From NCBI RefSeq assembly GCF_028765575.1, contig NZ_JARACO010000001.1, forward strand, positions 354,988-418,987: 64,000 nucleotides of DNA, in the 5' to 3' direction. Under the pieces are notes generated by a model. It searched no databases, was not told where the DNA came from, and saw only the letters and a program-made list of their open reading frames with translations. Both the position numbers and the translations under genes were made by a program. The stretch is from Aliivibrio sp. S3MY1. Lineage in GTDB: Bacteria > Pseudomonadota > Gammaproteobacteria > Enterobacterales > Vibrionaceae. Positions within the stretch are counted from its first letter, which is position 1; each line of letters opens with the position of its first letter. Below, piece after piece: positions 63,843 to 64,000 of this stretch.

Positions 63843-64000
63843 TATTCACCCTTAGTTTGTACTTTTAATTACCAATATATACGTATTAATTGTTGCTAAT
63901 CGCTCTGATTTCTGAGCAGCCGAATGTGTATTGATGGCCTAAGCATATCAAGTTCAACGTCTAACGCGTACTTAAAAATGCACTTTTCAACTATTTTACT
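63843..64000. other. Right edge of the window
   Basis: 158 bases of promoter-region DNA upstream of the TetR gene. No gene is seen. Confidence 0.6.

Overview
The window is a piece of the second chromosome of a Vibrionaceae bacterium, most likely Aliivibrio (Vibrio) fischeri or a close relative. The evidence is a chromosome-II initiator gene rctB (26611-28596) with a complete ori2 upstream, a parA2-parB2 operon (23244-25445), five perfect parS2 palindromes, AT-rich DNA, and a Lap cluster whose adhesin matches the V. fischeri LapI description. There are no rRNA, tRNA or CRISPR features and no intact insertion sequence.

Layout. 1-3937: the end of a FapA-like protein, the purine-nucleoside exporter/regulator pair punC-punR, and pdxH. 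4053-20100: a complete Lap surface-adhesin system. It comprises the giant RTX adhesin lapI (ten 333-bp repeats, terminator-bounded), a divergent TolC-type lapE plus OmpA-like lipoprotein, and a convergent operon lapC-lapG-lapD-lapB. LapB/C/E would export LapI. The periplasmic protease LapG would release it at an N-terminal PAAG site, and the degenerate GGDEF-EAL receptor LapD would restrain LapG when c-di-GMP is high. 20236-28848: chromosome II replication and segregation (parS2 cluster, tmcA, a MazG-like pyrophosphohydrolase, parB2, parA2, ori2, rctB). The ori2 core has a perfect DnaA box, six GATC-containing 12-mers at 22-23 bp spacing, and an AT-rich unwinding element with six ATCA repeats.

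28952-43292: housekeeping and stress genes: RidA, an S33 peptidase, a PepT-like M20 peptidase, MsrAB, a formaldehyde-activating enzyme, patatin, catalase KatA, an Aer-like chemoreceptor, YbiT-type ABC-F, an exonuclease and RsgA. A pair of inverted RctB-type 12-mers sits at 30700-30742, away from the origin, and a parS2 site lies inside rsgA.

43567-64000: more accessory content. It holds small unknown proteins, an M66 (StcE/TagA-like) secreted metalloprotease, a POT-like transporter, a dCache chemoreceptor, TetR, DMT and SET-family transporters with an AraC regulator, a delta-class carbonic anhydrase with a divergent LysR, and a second TetR. An orphan AAA_13 ATPase with a zinc-hook CxxC and a nuclease-like C-terminus (55694-57910, RloC/PrrC-like) is flanked by non-coding or broken sequence and is the best candidate for a horizontally acquired phage-defence gene.
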